Source: Pseudomonas sp. PA27(2017)
Lineage (GTDB): Bacteria; Pseudomonadota; Gammaproteobacteria; Pseudomonadales; Pseudomonadaceae
Length of the DNA: 64,000 nucleotides
NCBI RefSeq assembly: GCF_001945445.1
Contig: NZ_MSXW01000038.1
Span: forward strand, 153,126 to 217,125
Direction: 5' to 3'
Shown: positions 8,360 to 18,763 of the stretch, one piece after another
Layout of the letters: each line of letters starts with the position of its first letter
Position numbering within the stretch: the stretch's first letter is position 1
Position numbers and translations under genes: made by a program
Notes under the pieces: model-generated
What the model was told of the DNA's origin: nothing
Seen by the model: only the letters and a program-made list of their open reading frames with translations
The model's database searches: none

Positions 8360-9712
8360 ATGAACGACTCACACGCTCAAGGGCCGGCTGCCGGCCGCAA
8401 GCACTACCGTATCGCTGGCCTGGCCAGCATGGCGGGTACCACCATCGAGTGGTACGACTTCTTCCTCTACGGCACCGCCGCAGCGCTGGTCTTCAACAAG
8501 CTGTTCTTCCCCACCCTCGACCCGATCACTGGCGTACTGGCGGCCTTCGCCACCTATGCCGTCGGTTTCATCGGTCGGCCCCTGGGCGGCATTCTGTTCG
8601 GCCACTTCGGTGACCGCATCGGCCGCAAGTCGATGCTCATGCTCACCCTGATGATGATGGGCATCCCGACCATCGCCATTGGCCTCTTGCCCACTTACGA
8701 GCAGATCGGCTACTGGGCCGCGGCGCTACTGGTGGTCATGCGCTTTCTGCAGGGCATGGCCGTGGGTGGCGAATGGGGCGGCGCGGTGCTGATGGCCGTC
8801 GAGCATGCGCCGGAAGGCAAGAAGGGCTTCTACGGCAGCCTACCGCAGACCGGCGTGGGCGCGGGCCTGGTGCTGTCCACCCTGGCCATGGGCGCGGTCG
8901 CCACGCTGCCCGAGGAGCAGATGCTCGCCTGGGGCTGGCGCCTGCCGTTCCTGGCCAGCGTGGTGCTGCTGGCGGTGGGCTGGCTGATTCGCGTCAAGGT
9001 CGCCGAGTCGCCGGACTTCGAAAAGCTCAAACAGCAGAACCGCCGCGTACGTCTGCCGCTGATGGAGGTGCTGCGCAACCACCCGCGCGCCACCCTGACC
9101 ATCATCGGCGCGCGCACGGCCGAGAACGCCTGGTTCTACATGGCAGTCACCTTCGCCCTCGCCTACGCCGCCAACCAGTTGCAGATTCCAAGGGCCGACG
9201 TGCTGCACGCCATCACCGCCGGCGCCGCGCTTTCACTGGCGACCATGCCGTTCTGCGGCTGGCTGTCCGATCGCGTTGGCCAGAAGCGCCTGTACTTCAC
9301 CGGGCTCTTGTTGCTGTGCGCCTTCGTCTACCCGTTCTTCGCCATGCTCGGTACCCGTGAGCCGGTGCTGGTGTGGTGGGCGATGGTGCTGGCGGTGGGC
9401 GTGGTGTTCCCGATCCTCTACGCGCCGGAATCCCTGCTGTTCGCTCGCCAGTTCCCGGCGGAAATCCGTTACAGCGGCATCTCGCTGTCGGTTCAGTTGG
9501 CCGGGGTGCTCGGCGGCGGCTTCGCACCGATGATCGCCACCAGCCTGCTGGCCGCTGCCGATGGCAGCCCGCGCTACGTGATCGCCTACCTGATCGGCAT
9601 GGGCCTGGTCGCGCTGGGCTGTACCGCACTGATGCGCAGCGACCCGCCCCGCCAGCCTAGCGCCAGCGCCGCAATGGACAGTTCACGGTCCGCAACCCTG
9701 CGCGCCCGTTGA
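8360..9712 (+). CDS. MFS transporter, metabolite:proton symporter (MHS) family
   Basis: A 450-residue, about twelve-helix inner-membrane protein. The N-terminal stretch [20 protein letters not shown] and the loop [15 protein letters not shown] are hallmarks of the MHS subfamily, which carries organic acids, shikimate or betaines with protons. The stop is followed 32 bases later by mmsA and then mmsB on the same strand, so the three genes form an operon. The context suggests import of a hydroxy-acid or amino-acid derived substrate such as 3-hydroxyisobutyrate, beta-alanine or 3-hydroxypropionate. This is inference only. Confidence 0.88.
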   Translation: MNDSHAQGPAAGRKHYRIAGLASMAGTTIEWYDFFLYGTAAALVFNKLFFPTLDPITGVLAAFATYAVGFIGRPLGGILFGHFGDRIGRKSMLMLTLMMMGIPTIAIGLLPTYEQIGYWAAALLVVMRFLQGMAVGGEWGGAVLMAVEHAPEGKKGFYGSLPQTGVGAGLVLSTLAMGAVATLPEEQMLAWGWRLPFLASVVLLAVGWLIRVKVAESPDFEKLKQQNRRVRLPLMEVLRNHPRATLTIIGARTAENAWFYMAVTFALAYAANQLQIPRADVLHAITAGAALSLATMPFCGWLSDRVGQKRLYFTGLLLLCAFVYPFFAMLGTREPVLVWWAMVLAVGVVFPILYAPESLLFARQFPAEIRYSGISLSVQLAGVLGGGFAPMIATSLLAAADGSPRYVIAYLIGMGLVALGCTALMRSDPPRQPSASAAMDSSRSATLRAR

Positions 9713-9744
9713 CTCCTGCCAGTCGATTCACAAAGGACCGAACC

Positions 9745-11241
9745 ATGACCGCTACAGTGAAACTGCTCATCAACGGCGAATTCGTCGAGTCACGCACCCA
9801 GCAATGGCGCGACGTCGTCAACCCGGCCACCCAGGAAGTGCTGGCTCGGGTGCCCCTGGCCACCGCCGAGGAGATCGACGCCGCGGTGGCCAGCGCCAGC
9901 CAGGCCTTCAAGACCTGGCGCAAGACGCCGGTCGGCGCCCGCGCGCGGATCTTCCTCAAGTACCAACAGTTGATCCGCGAAAACATGAAAGAGCTGGCGG
10001 CCATTCTCACCGCCGAACAGGGCAAGACCCTCGCCGACGCCGAAGGCGACGTGTTCCGCGGCCTGGAGGTGGTCGAGCACGCCGCCGGCATCGGCAACCT
10101 GCAACTCGGCGAGCTGGCCAACAACGTGGCCGGTGGCGTCGATACCTACACCCTGCTGCAGCCGTTGGGCGTGTGCGCCGGCATCACCCCGTTCAACTTT
10201 CCGGCAATGATTCCGCTGTGGATGTTCCCGATGGCCATCGCCACCGGTAACACCTTCGTGCTCAAGCCCTCCGAGCAGGACCCGATGGTGACCATGCGCC
10301 TGTGCGAACTGGCTCTGGAAGCCGGCGTGCCGCCGGGCGTACTCAACGTGGTGCACGGCGCCGAGGACGTGGTGAACGCCATCTGCGATCACCCGGACAT
10401 CAAGGCGGTGTCCTTCGTCGGCTCGACCCGCGTCGGCACCCACGTCTACAACCGCGCCAGCCAAGCCGGCAAGCGCGTGCAGTGCATGATGGGCGCCAAG
10501 AACCACGCCATCGTGCTGCCCGATGCGCACAAGGACCAAACCCTCAACAACCTCGCCGGCGCCGCGTTCGGCGCCGCCGGGCAACGCTGCATGGCCCTGT
10601 CGGTGGTGATTCTGGTCGGTGAAGCGCAGGGCTGGTTGCCGGACCTGGTGGCCAAGGCCGAAACACTCAAGGTCGGCAGCGGTGTGGAAAACGGCACCGA
10701 TGTCGGCCCGCTGATCTCCTGCACCGCGCTGGACCGGGTCAGCAGCCTGATCGAACGCGGCGCCAGCGAAGGCGCGCGCCTGGTGCTCGATGGCCGCAAC
10801 CCGGCGGTGACGGGCTTCGAGCGCGGCAACTTCGTCGGCCCGACCGTCTTCGACGCGGTGACCCCGCAGATGAGCATCTACCGCGAGGAAATCTTCGGCC
10901 CGGTGCTGTGCGTGATGCACGCCGCGACCCTGGATGAGGCCATCGCGCTGATCAACGCCAACCCCAATGGCAACGGCACGGCGATCTTCACCCGCTCCGG
11001 CGCCGCCGCCCGGCACTTCCAGGAGGAGATCGACGTTGGCCAGGTGGGCATCAACGTGCCGATTCCGGTACCGGTGCCGATGTTCTCGTTCACCGGTTCG
11101 CGGGCTTCCAAGCTCGGCGACCTCGGCCCGTACGGCAAGCAGGTGGTGCAGTTCTACACCCAGACCAAGACCGTGACCCAGCGCTGGTTCGACGAGAGCG
11201 ACGTCGGCGGCGCGGTGAACACCACCATCACCCTGAAGTGA
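9745..11241 (+). CDS. mmsA: Methylmalonate-semialdehyde dehydrogenase (CoA-acylating)
   Basis: A 498-residue CoA-dependent aldehyde dehydrogenase, from the ATG behind AAAGGACCGAACC. An in-frame start 36 bases earlier is unlikely because it overlaps the previous gene. Features include the MmsA-type segment [19 protein letters not shown], the catalytic cysteine near residue 282 in [10 protein letters not shown], and [10 protein letters not shown]. The C-terminus [11 protein letters not shown] is typical of MmsA/IolA and not of other aldehyde dehydrogenases. The family converts methylmalonate or malonate semialdehyde to propionyl- or acetyl-CoA with loss of CO2. It pairs with mmsB 10 bases downstream. 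Confidence 0.93.
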   Translation: MTATVKLLINGEFVESRTQQWRDVVNPATQEVLARVPLATAEEIDAAVASASQAFKTWRKTPVGARARIFLKYQQLIRENMKELAAILTAEQGKTLADAEGDVFRGLEVVEHAAGIGNLQLGELANNVAGGVDTYTLLQPLGVCAGITPFNFPAMIPLWMFPMAIATGNTFVLKPSEQDPMVTMRLCELALEAGVPPGVLNVVHGAEDVVNAICDHPDIKAVSFVGSTRVGTHVYNRASQAGKRVQCMMGAKNHAIVLPDAHKDQTLNNLAGAAFGAAGQRCMALSVVILVGEAQGWLPDLVAKAETLKVGSGVENGTDVGPLISCTALDRVSSLIERGASEGARLVLDGRNPAVTGFERGNFVGPTVFDAVTPQMSIYREEIFGPVLCVMHAATLDEAIALINANPNGNGTAIFTRSGAAARHFQEEIDVGQVGINVPIPVPVPMFSFTGSRASKLGDLGPYGKQVVQFYTQTKTVTQRWFDESDVGGAVNTTITLK

Positions 11242-11251
11242 GGCGACGACC

Positions 11252-12148
11252 ATGAATATCGGATTCATCGGCCTGGGCAACATGGGCGCGCCCATGGCCC
11301 ACAACCTGCTCAAGGCAGGCCACGCGCTGCGCGTCTTCGACCTGTCCACCGGCGCCGTCGCGGCCCTGGTGGACGCAGGTGCCAAGGGTGCCGACAGCGC
11401 CTGCGGCGTGCTGCAGGATGCCGAGATCGTCATCACCATGTTGCCGGCCTCGGCTCATGTGAAAGCGGTCTACCTCGGCGATGACGGCCTGCTGGCCAAG
11501 GTGAAGCCCGGGGTGCTGCTGATCGACTCCTCGACCATCGACCCGCTGTCTGCACGGGAGGTCGCCAAAGCGGCGGTCGCCCACGGCAATCCGATGCTCG
11601 ATGCGCCGGTGTCTGGCGGCACCGGTGGCGCGGCTGCCGGCACCCTGACCTTCATGGTCGGCGGCGCCGAGGCAGACTTCGCCAAGGCCCAGCCGATTCT
11701 CGCAGCCATGGGCCGCAACATCGTGCATTGCGGCGGCAGCGGTAACGGTCAGGTGGCGAAGGTGGCCAACAACATGCTGCTCGGCATTTCCATGATCGGC
11801 GTCGCCGAAGCCATGGCGCTGGGGGTGTCACTGGGCATCGACGCCAAAGTACTGGCGAACATCATCAACACCTCCAGCGGGCGCTGCTGGAGCTCGGACA
11901 CCAACAACCCCTACCCCGGCGTGCTCGACAACGTGCCGGCCTCGCGCGGCTACAGCGGCGGGTTCGGTACCGACCTGATGCTCAAGGACCTGGGCCTGGC
12001 CACCGAGGCAGCGCGGCAGATCAAACAACCAGTGATACTCGGCGCCCTCGCTCAACAGCTCTATCAACGCTTCAGTTGCGACGGGCACGGCGGGCTGGAT
12101 TTCTCGGCGATCATCACCAGCTATCTGAAGCCCCGGGACAAATCGTGA
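11252..12148 (+). CDS. mmsB: 3-Hydroxyisobutyrate dehydrogenase
   Basis: A 298-residue beta-hydroxyacid dehydrogenase. The NAD-binding motif GFIGLGNMGAPMA begins at residue 4, the substrate loop DAPVSGGTGGA lies near residue 116, and the catalytic lysine (about residue 170) sits in GQVAKVANNM. It oxidises 3-hydroxyisobutyrate to methylmalonate semialdehyde, the substrate of the MmsA encoded just upstream. A strong terminator follows. Unlike the classic valine cluster, no acyl-CoA dehydrogenase or enoyl-CoA hydratase genes accompany it here. Confidence 0.94.
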   Translation: MNIGFIGLGNMGAPMAHNLLKAGHALRVFDLSTGAVAALVDAGAKGADSACGVLQDAEIVITMLPASAHVKAVYLGDDGLLAKVKPGVLLIDSSTIDPLSAREVAKAAVAHGNPMLDAPVSGGTGGAAAGTLTFMVGGAEADFAKAQPILAAMGRNIVHCGGSGNGQVAKVANNMLLGISMIGVAEAMALGVSLGIDAKVLANIINTSSGRCWSSDTNNPYPGVLDNVPASRGYSGGFGTDLMLKDLGLATEAARQIKQPVILGALAQQLYQRFSCDGHGGLDFSAIITSYLKPRDKS

Positions 12149-12187
12149 GGCTCAGGGGCCAATGAGCAAAATCTGCTTCTCACCCAT

Positions 12188-12222
12188 AAAAAAAAGCCGG
12201 GGCTGATGCCCCGGCGTTTTTT
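12188..12222. terminator. Bidirectional intrinsic terminator
   Basis: An eight-base stem, GCCGGGGC with GCCCCGGC around a TGAT loop, is flanked by an A-run on the left and GTTTTTT on the right. It separates the convergent mmsB and aapP genes and can serve both. Confidence 0.93.
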
Positions 12223-12277
12223 CATCGGCGTTTTCGGTCATTGAGCAGACGGATGCCCGCGCCCTGCCCGCCCGTCC

Positions 12278-13039
12278 TCAGTGCAGAATCTGCCCCAGGA
12301 ACAGCTTGGTACGCTCGTTCTGCGGGTTGTCGAAGAAGGCGTTCGGCTCGGCCTGTTCGACGATCTCACCCTTGTCCATGAAGATCACGCGGTCGGCCAC
12401 CGTGCGCGCGAAGCCCATTTCGTGGGTCACGCAGAGCATGGTCATACCGTCTTCGGCCAGGCCGATCATGGTATCGAGTACTTCCTTGACCATTTCCGGG
12501 TCGAGTGCCGAGGTCGGCTCGTCGAACAGCATGATCTTGGGCTTCATGCACAGGGCCCGGGCGATGGCCACACGCTGCTGCTGGCCACCGGACAACTGCC
12601 CCGGGTACTTGTGCGCCTGCTCTGGAATGCGTACGCGCTCCAGGTAGTGCATGGCGATTTCCTCGGCCTTGCGCTTGGGCATCTTGCGTACCCACATCGG
12701 CGCCAGGATGCAGTTCTGCAGCACGGTCAGGTGCGGGAACAGGTTGAAGTGCTGGAACACCATGCCCACTTCGCGGCGCACGGTCTCGATGTCCTTGAGG
12801 TCACGGGTCAGCTCGGTGCCATCGACCACGATGCGACCGGCTTGGTGTTCTTCCAGGCGGTTGATGCAGCGGATGGTGGTCGACTTGCCCGAACCCGACG
12901 GGCCGCACAGCACGATACGCTCGCCCTGACGCACGTCCAGGTTGATGTCCTTGAGAACGTGGAACTGGCCGTACCACTTGTTCACGCCCTGTAGCTGAAT
13001 GATCGGCTCGGCGCTGGGTTGCTTGTTTGCTTCGCTCAT
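12278..13039 (-). CDS. aapP: General amino-acid ABC transporter, ATP-binding protein
   Basis: A 253-residue ABC ATPase with Walker [10 protein letters not shown] near residue 46, signature LSGGQQQR, and Walker [15 protein letters not shown]. It energises uptake of amino acids at the inner membrane. It is the last gene of a four-gene minus-strand operon (binding protein, two permeases, ATPase) in the order known for aapJQMP/bztABCD general L-amino-acid transporters. It begins 11 bases after the second permease gene. Confidence 0.92.
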   Translation of the reverse strand: MSEANKQPSAEPIIQLQGVNKWYGQFHVLKDINLDVRQGERIVLCGPSGSGKSTTIRCINRLEEHQAGRIVVDGTELTRDLKDIETVRREVGMVFQHFNLFPHLTVLQNCILAPMWVRKMPKRKAEEIAMHYLERVRIPEQAHKYPGQLSGGQQQRVAIARALCMKPKIMLFDEPTSALDPEMVKEVLDTMIGLAEDGMTMLCVTHEMGFARTVADRVIFMDKGEIVEQAEPNAFFDNPQNERTKLFLGQILH

Positions 13040-13050
13040 CTAAGTGACTC

Positions 13051-14148
13051 CTAACGCTTGTGGCCAGTGTCGAGCTTCCTCTCCAGATGCATGGAGTAGC
13101 GCGACATACCGAAACAGAAAATCCAGAAAATCAGGGCAGCGAACACGTAGCCCTCGGTCGCCATGCCCAGCCACGCCGGGTCGGCAGCCGCCTGCTTGAC
13201 GCTGTTGAGCAGGTCGAACAGGCCGATGATGATCACCAGACTGGTGTCTTTGAACAGGGCGATGAAGGTATTGACGATGCCCGGGATCACCAGCTTGAGC
13301 GCTTGCGGCAGGATCACCAGCCCCATCATCCGCCAGTAGCCCAGGCCCATGGCGCCGGCCGCTTCGTATTGCCCCTTGGGAATCGCCTGCAGGCCACCGC
13401 GTACCACTTCGGCGATGTAGGCCGACTGGAACAGGATGACGCCGATCAGGGCACGCATCAGCTTGTCGAAGCTCATGCCTTCGGGCAGGAACAGCGGCAG
13501 CATCACCGAGGACATGAACAGTACGGTGATCAGCGGTACACCACGCCAGAACTCGATGAAGGTCACGCAGACCACCTTCACCGCCGGCAGGTTGGAGCGA
13601 CGCCCCAGCGCCAGCAGGATGCCCAGCGGCAACGCACCGGCGATACCGACGGCAGCGATCACCAGGGTCAGCATCAGGCCGCCCCAACGGCTGGTCGACA
13701 CGGTTTCCAGGCCGAACACGCCGCCGTGCAGCAGGCACCAGGCCACGACCGGGTAGATCACCAGGAACGCGATACCGTAGATGGCCTTGCGCGGGAACTT
13801 GGAGATGAACAGCGGCGCGGCACCAACGATGGCCAGCACGGCGGTCAGGTCCACGCGCCAGCGCAGCTCGCTGGGGTAGAAGCCGTACATGAACTGACTG
13901 AAACGCGACTGGATGAACACCCAGCAGGCGCCCTCCTTGGTGCAGTCCGCGCGAGTGCTGCCCACCCAGTTGGCATCGAAGATCGCCCACTTGAGCAGCG
14001 GCGGCACCATCAGCCAGATGAGGTAAATGGCGAACAGCGTCAGCAGCGTGTTGAGCCAGCTGGAGAACAGATTGCTGCGCATCCAGGCGACCACGCCAAC
14101 GCTGGCGCTGGGTGGCGGCAGATCCGGTTTGAAAGTATGAGTGCTCAT
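13051..14148 (-). CDS. aapM: General amino-acid ABC transporter, permease
   Basis: A 365-residue inner-membrane permease with an amphipathic/hydrophobic N-terminal half and a C-terminal HisM-like permease domain. The EAA-type coupling loop reads EAAGAMGLGYWRMMGLVILPQALK near residue 270. The long N-terminal part before the conserved domain, including the extra-cytoplasmic CTKEGACW segment, is characteristic of AapM/BztC rather than of short HisM permeases. It follows aapQ by 11 bases. Confidence 0.92.
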   Translation of the reverse strand: MSTHTFKPDLPPPSASVGVVAWMRSNLFSSWLNTLLTLFAIYLIWLMVPPLLKWAIFDANWVGSTRADCTKEGACWVFIQSRFSQFMYGFYPSELRWRVDLTAVLAIVGAAPLFISKFPRKAIYGIAFLVIYPVVAWCLLHGGVFGLETVSTSRWGGLMLTLVIAAVGIAGALPLGILLALGRRSNLPAVKVVCVTFIEFWRGVPLITVLFMSSVMLPLFLPEGMSFDKLMRALIGVILFQSAYIAEVVRGGLQAIPKGQYEAAGAMGLGYWRMMGLVILPQALKLVIPGIVNTFIALFKDTSLVIIIGLFDLLNSVKQAAADPAWLGMATEGYVFAALIFWIFCFGMSRYSMHLERKLDTGHKR

Positions 14149-14159
14149 GCGCTAGGTCC

Positions 14160-15338
14160 TCACCGCTCGATCAGCGCGATGCGCTTGTTGTACCAGTTCA
14201 TCAGCAGGGAAATGCTGATACTGATCGCCAGGTAGACGCTCATGGTGATGGCGATCACCTCGATGGCCTGCCCTGTCTGGTTGAGTACGGTACCGGCGAA
14301 TAGCGAGACCATGTCCGGATAGCCGATACCGGCAGCCAAGGACGAGTTCTTCGCCAGATTCAGGTACTGGCTGGTCAGCGGCGGAATGATCACGCGCATG
14401 GCTTGCGGGATGATCACCTTGCGCAGCGTCGGGCCGGGGCGCAGACCCAGGGAGCGGGCGGCCTCGGTCTGGCCATGGCTGACCGAGTTGATCCCGGAGC
14501 GCACGTTCTCGGCGATGAACGCCGCGGTGTAGACGGTCAGTGCAACGGTCAGCGCCAGCAGTTCGGGGATCATCACCCAGCCGCCGACGAAGTTGAAGCC
14601 CTTGAGCTCGGGTACCGACCAGTGCAGCGGGCTGCCGAAGATCAGCGCGACCAGGGTGGGGATGACGATGGCCATGCCCAGGCCGACCCAGAACTTGTGG
14701 AACGGCTGACCGGTGGCTTCGAAGCGCTTGTTCGCCCAGCGGGTCATCATCACGATGGCGACGATGGTCACTAGAACACCGATCGCGAACGGCCAGAATG
14801 CACCGGTCGCCTCGGCAGCCGGCATATTCAGGCCGCGGTTGCTGAGGAAGAAGCTGTCGCCCAAGCTGATGCTGGCACGCGGGCCGGGCAGCGGCAGCAG
14901 CACGGCGAAGTACCAGAAGAGAATCTGCAGCAACGGTGGAATGTTGCGGAAGACTTCGATGTAGACGGTCGCCAGCTTGCTGATCATCCAGTTCGGCGAC
15001 AGGCGCGCGACACCGATGACGAAGCCGAGGATAGTGGCCAGCACGATGCCGATGAAAGAAACCAGCAGGGTGTTGAGCAGGCCGATGACGAAGACGCGGG
15101 CATAGCTGTCCGCTTCGGTGTAGCTGATCAGGTGTTGGGCGATGCCGAAACCGGCACTGCGCTCGAGGAAGTCGAAGCCCGAGGTGATGCCCCGGTGTTG
15201 CAGGTTGGTCTGTGTATTGCTGAACAGGAACCAGCCCATTGCGACCACGGCCACAACGGTAATGATTTGGAATAGCCAGGCGCGCACACGTGGATCGCTA
15301 AGGGAAAACCCCTGCGGTGCGCCAATGTTTTTCTGCAT
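14160..15338 (-). CDS. aapQ: General amino-acid ABC transporter, permease
   Basis: A 392-residue permease, longer than HisQ-type relatives, as expected of AapQ. It has an N-terminal transmembrane helix (VVAVVAMGWFLFSN), an early HisM-like segment IEVFRNIPPLLQILFWYF, and the coupling loop EAARSLGLRPGPTLRKVIIPQAMR near residue 310. Together with AapM it forms the heterodimeric channel. A hairpin in the gap to aapJ probably separates its expression level from that of the binding protein. Confidence 0.92.
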   Translation of the reverse strand: MQKNIGAPQGFSLSDPRVRAWLFQIITVVAVVAMGWFLFSNTQTNLQHRGITSGFDFLERSAGFGIAQHLISYTEADSYARVFVIGLLNTLLVSFIGIVLATILGFVIGVARLSPNWMISKLATVYIEVFRNIPPLLQILFWYFAVLLPLPGPRASISLGDSFFLSNRGLNMPAAEATGAFWPFAIGVLVTIVAIVMMTRWANKRFEATGQPFHKFWVGLGMAIVIPTLVALIFGSPLHWSVPELKGFNFVGGWVMIPELLALTVALTVYTAAFIAENVRSGINSVSHGQTEAARSLGLRPGPTLRKVIIPQAMRVIIPPLTSQYLNLAKNSSLAAGIGYPDMVSLFAGTVLNQTGQAIEVIAITMSVYLAISISISLLMNWYNKRIALIER

Positions 15339-15369
15339 GGGAATGCCCCAGGTATAACGGAACGAAAAT

Positions 15370-15393
15370 CGCCCGGCAGTGCACTGCCGGGCG
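15370..15393. other. Perfect palindrome in aapJ-aapQ gap
   Basis: A perfect 24-base palindrome, with half-site CGCCCGGCAGTG, sits 9 bases after the aapJ stop and before aapQ. Such hairpins after the binding-protein gene of ABC operons commonly protect its mRNA 3' end and give excess binding protein. No T-run follows. Confidence 0.75.
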
Positions 15394-15402
15394 ACAGGTC
15401 AA

Positions 15403-16431
15403 TCAACGCACTGGAGGAGCGTAGTGCAGACCGCCTTTGTTCCACAGAGCGTTGAGGCCACGCTCGATCTTCAGCTCGCTGCCCTTGCCAATGTTGCGCT
15501 CGAACACTTCGCCGTAGTTACCGACCTGCTTGACGATCTGGACGACCCAGTCCTTCGGCAGCTTCAGATCTTTACCGTACTCGCCGTCGGCACCCAGCAT
15601 ACGGGCGACGTCAGGGTTCTTGGTTTCCTTGGCCAGAGCTTCGACGTTCTTGGAGTCGACGCCCAGCTCTTCGGCGTTGAGCATGGCGAACAGGGTCCAC
15701 TTGACGATAGCCATCCAGTCTTCGTCGCCACGACGAACCAGCGGGCCCAGCGGCTCCTTGGAGATCACTTCCGGCAGGACAACCCAGTCATCCGGCGCGC
15801 CCAGCTTGATGCGCTGTGCGTACAGCTGCGACTGGTCGGAGGTCAGCACGTCGCAACGGCCGGCTTCCAGCGACTTGGCGCTCTCGTCGGAGGTGTCGAA
15901 GGTGATCGGGGTGTATTTCAGGCCGTTCGAGCGGAAGTAGTCGGAGACGTTCAGCTCGGTGGTGGTGCCCGCCTGGATACAGATGGTCGCACCATCGAGT
16001 TCCTTGGCGCTGGCAACGCCCAGCTTCTTGTTGACCAGGAAGCCGATGCCGTCGTAGTAGGTCACGCCGGTGAACACCAGGCCCATGCCGCCGTCGCGGG
16101 AGCTGGTCCAGGTGGTGTTGCGCGACAGTACGTCGACTTCACCGGACTGAATGGCAGTGAAACGCTCTTTGGCGGTCAGCGGGCTGTACTTGACCTTGGT
16201 CGCGTCGCCCAGCACTGCGGCGGCCACACCGCGGCAGATGTCGACGTCGATGCCCTGGTAGTTGCCCTTCTCATCCGGCACCGAGAAACCCGGCAAGCCG
16301 TCACTGACGCCACACTGTACAAAGCCTTTCTTCTTTACGGCGTCCAGGGTTGCACCGGCGTGAGCCATGCCAGCGGCGCCCAGAACGGCGGCGGCGGTCA
16401 ACATCGCCAGGGTCGTTTTAACCATCTTCAT
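15403..16431 (-). CDS. aapJ: General amino-acid ABC transporter, periplasmic binding protein
   Basis: A 342-residue class-3 solute-binding protein. The N-terminus MKMVKTTLAMLTAAAVLGAA is a signal peptide, probably cut after AHA at residue 25. Family landmarks are GVSDGLPGFSVPDEKGNYQGIDVDICRG and AKERFTAIQSGEVDVLSRNTTW, matching AapJ/BztA proteins that bind many L-amino acids. It is the first gene of the operon, behind a GGAG ribosome site, and promoter elements should lie in the 481-base upstream gap. Confidence 0.94.
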   Translation of the reverse strand: MKMVKTTLAMLTAAAVLGAAGMAHAGATLDAVKKKGFVQCGVSDGLPGFSVPDEKGNYQGIDVDICRGVAAAVLGDATKVKYSPLTAKERFTAIQSGEVDVLSRNTTWTSSRDGGMGLVFTGVTYYDGIGFLVNKKLGVASAKELDGATICIQAGTTTELNVSDYFRSNGLKYTPITFDTSDESAKSLEAGRCDVLTSDQSQLYAQRIKLGAPDDWVVLPEVISKEPLGPLVRRGDEDWMAIVKWTLFAMLNAEELGVDSKNVEALAKETKNPDVARMLGADGEYGKDLKLPKDWVVQIVKQVGNYGEVFERNIGKGSELKIERGLNALWNKGGLHYAPPVR

Positions 16432-17566
<1,135 letters not shown>

Positions 17567-17773
17567 TGCGGCTTTCGGCGGCGCGCCTGTGACGGCCTTC
17601 ACAGTCCCCGCGCCGCCGGTCGTCGGCATGACGCAAGACGATTGTCAGCCTGCCTGACGGCGGATACTGTCACGGCAATGAGGCTCGTTCGTCGATCACG
17701 AACGCGGTCATCGATCCATGGGAGCGTTGGCGATGCCGATCGTTGAGCGTTTTCAAGCAAGGATGCACATGCC

Positions 17774-18712
17774 ATGAAGGCGGCCCACTGGCAAACCGAC
17801 CTGCAGCAGCTTCGCCAGCTGCGCCTGTTCGACAACGTCGCGCTCGGAAGCCTCAACCGATTGCTCGACGCCTTTCGCCCCTGCGAACTGGAGGCAGCCG
17901 AAGTGCTGCTCTCGCCGTTCGATCGTAATCAGTACCTTTATATAGTCGTCACCGGCAGCCTCAAGGTGTACCTGGGCTCGCTCGACAACCAGCCGGTCAC
18001 CACCCTGGGGCCGGGCGATTGCGCCGGCGAGATCAGTTTCCTCGACAACGAGCACCCCAGCGCCTACGTGGTGGCCACCGAGCCCAGCAGCGTGCTGCGC
18101 CTGCACCGCGACGCGGTCACTTCACTGTTCCAGCAATCCCCGCAGATGATGCACAACCTGCTAAAGGTGCTCTGTGATCGGGTGCGCCAGGGCAACCGGC
18201 AGTTGATCAACAGCGAGCAGAACGCCAACGTCGACAAGCTCACCGGCGCCTTCAACCGCCGCTGGCTGGAGCACGTATTCGAGCGTGAACGTGCGCGCTG
18301 CCTGATCGACAAGCAGCCGCTGTGCCTGCTGATGCTCGATGTCGACCACTTCAAGGACTACAACGACCAGCACGGTCACCTCGCCGGTGACTACGCGCTG
18401 TGCCTGGTCGCCCACACCCTGCGTCGTCAGCTCAGGGCACGGGACAGCCTGGTGCGCTTTGGCGGCGAGGAATTCGTGGTGCTGTTGCCCGAACTGGCAC
18501 TGCAGCAGGCCGCCGATGTGGCCGAGCGTCTGCGCGAGAGCCTGGAAGGGATCGGCTCCTTCTATTCGCCGCTGGGCGCCCAGCCGGGCGTGACCATTTC
18601 CCTGGGCCTGGCGCAGATGGCCGCCCGTGATGGCCTGGCCGGCTTGATCGCCCGGGCCGACAAGGCTCTGTACAAGGCCAAGAACAGCGGCCGTAACCGA
18701 CTCTGTCATTGA
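17774..18712 (+). CDS. Diguanylate cyclase with N-terminal cyclic-nucleotide-binding domain
   Basis: A soluble 312-residue protein. Residues 20-140 form a cNMP-binding/Crp-like beta-barrel (VVTGSLKVYLG, GPGDCAGEISFLDN). A GGDEF domain follows (about 155-312) with active-site GGEEF at 230-234 and an intact RxxD inhibitory site, RARD, at 221-224. It should make cyclic di-GMP in the cytoplasm under control of a ligand bound to the N-domain. There is no DNA-binding domain. The coupling of a cyclic-nucleotide sensor to c-di-GMP synthesis is the notable point. Confidence 0.9.
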   Translation: MKAAHWQTDLQQLRQLRLFDNVALGSLNRLLDAFRPCELEAAEVLLSPFDRNQYLYIVVTGSLKVYLGSLDNQPVTTLGPGDCAGEISFLDNEHPSAYVVATEPSSVLRLHRDAVTSLFQQSPQMMHNLLKVLCDRVRQGNRQLINSEQNANVDKLTGAFNRRWLEHVFERERARCLIDKQPLCLLMLDVDHFKDYNDQHGHLAGDYALCLVAHTLRRQLRARDSLVRFGGEEFVVLLPELALQQAADVAERLRESLEGIGSFYSPLGAQPGVTISLGLAQMAARDGLAGLIARADKALYKAKNSGRNRLCH

Positions 18713-18763
18713 ATTGCCGTGAGCACGTGACAAGCTGACGGCCACTTTTCTTGGAAAGCCACC

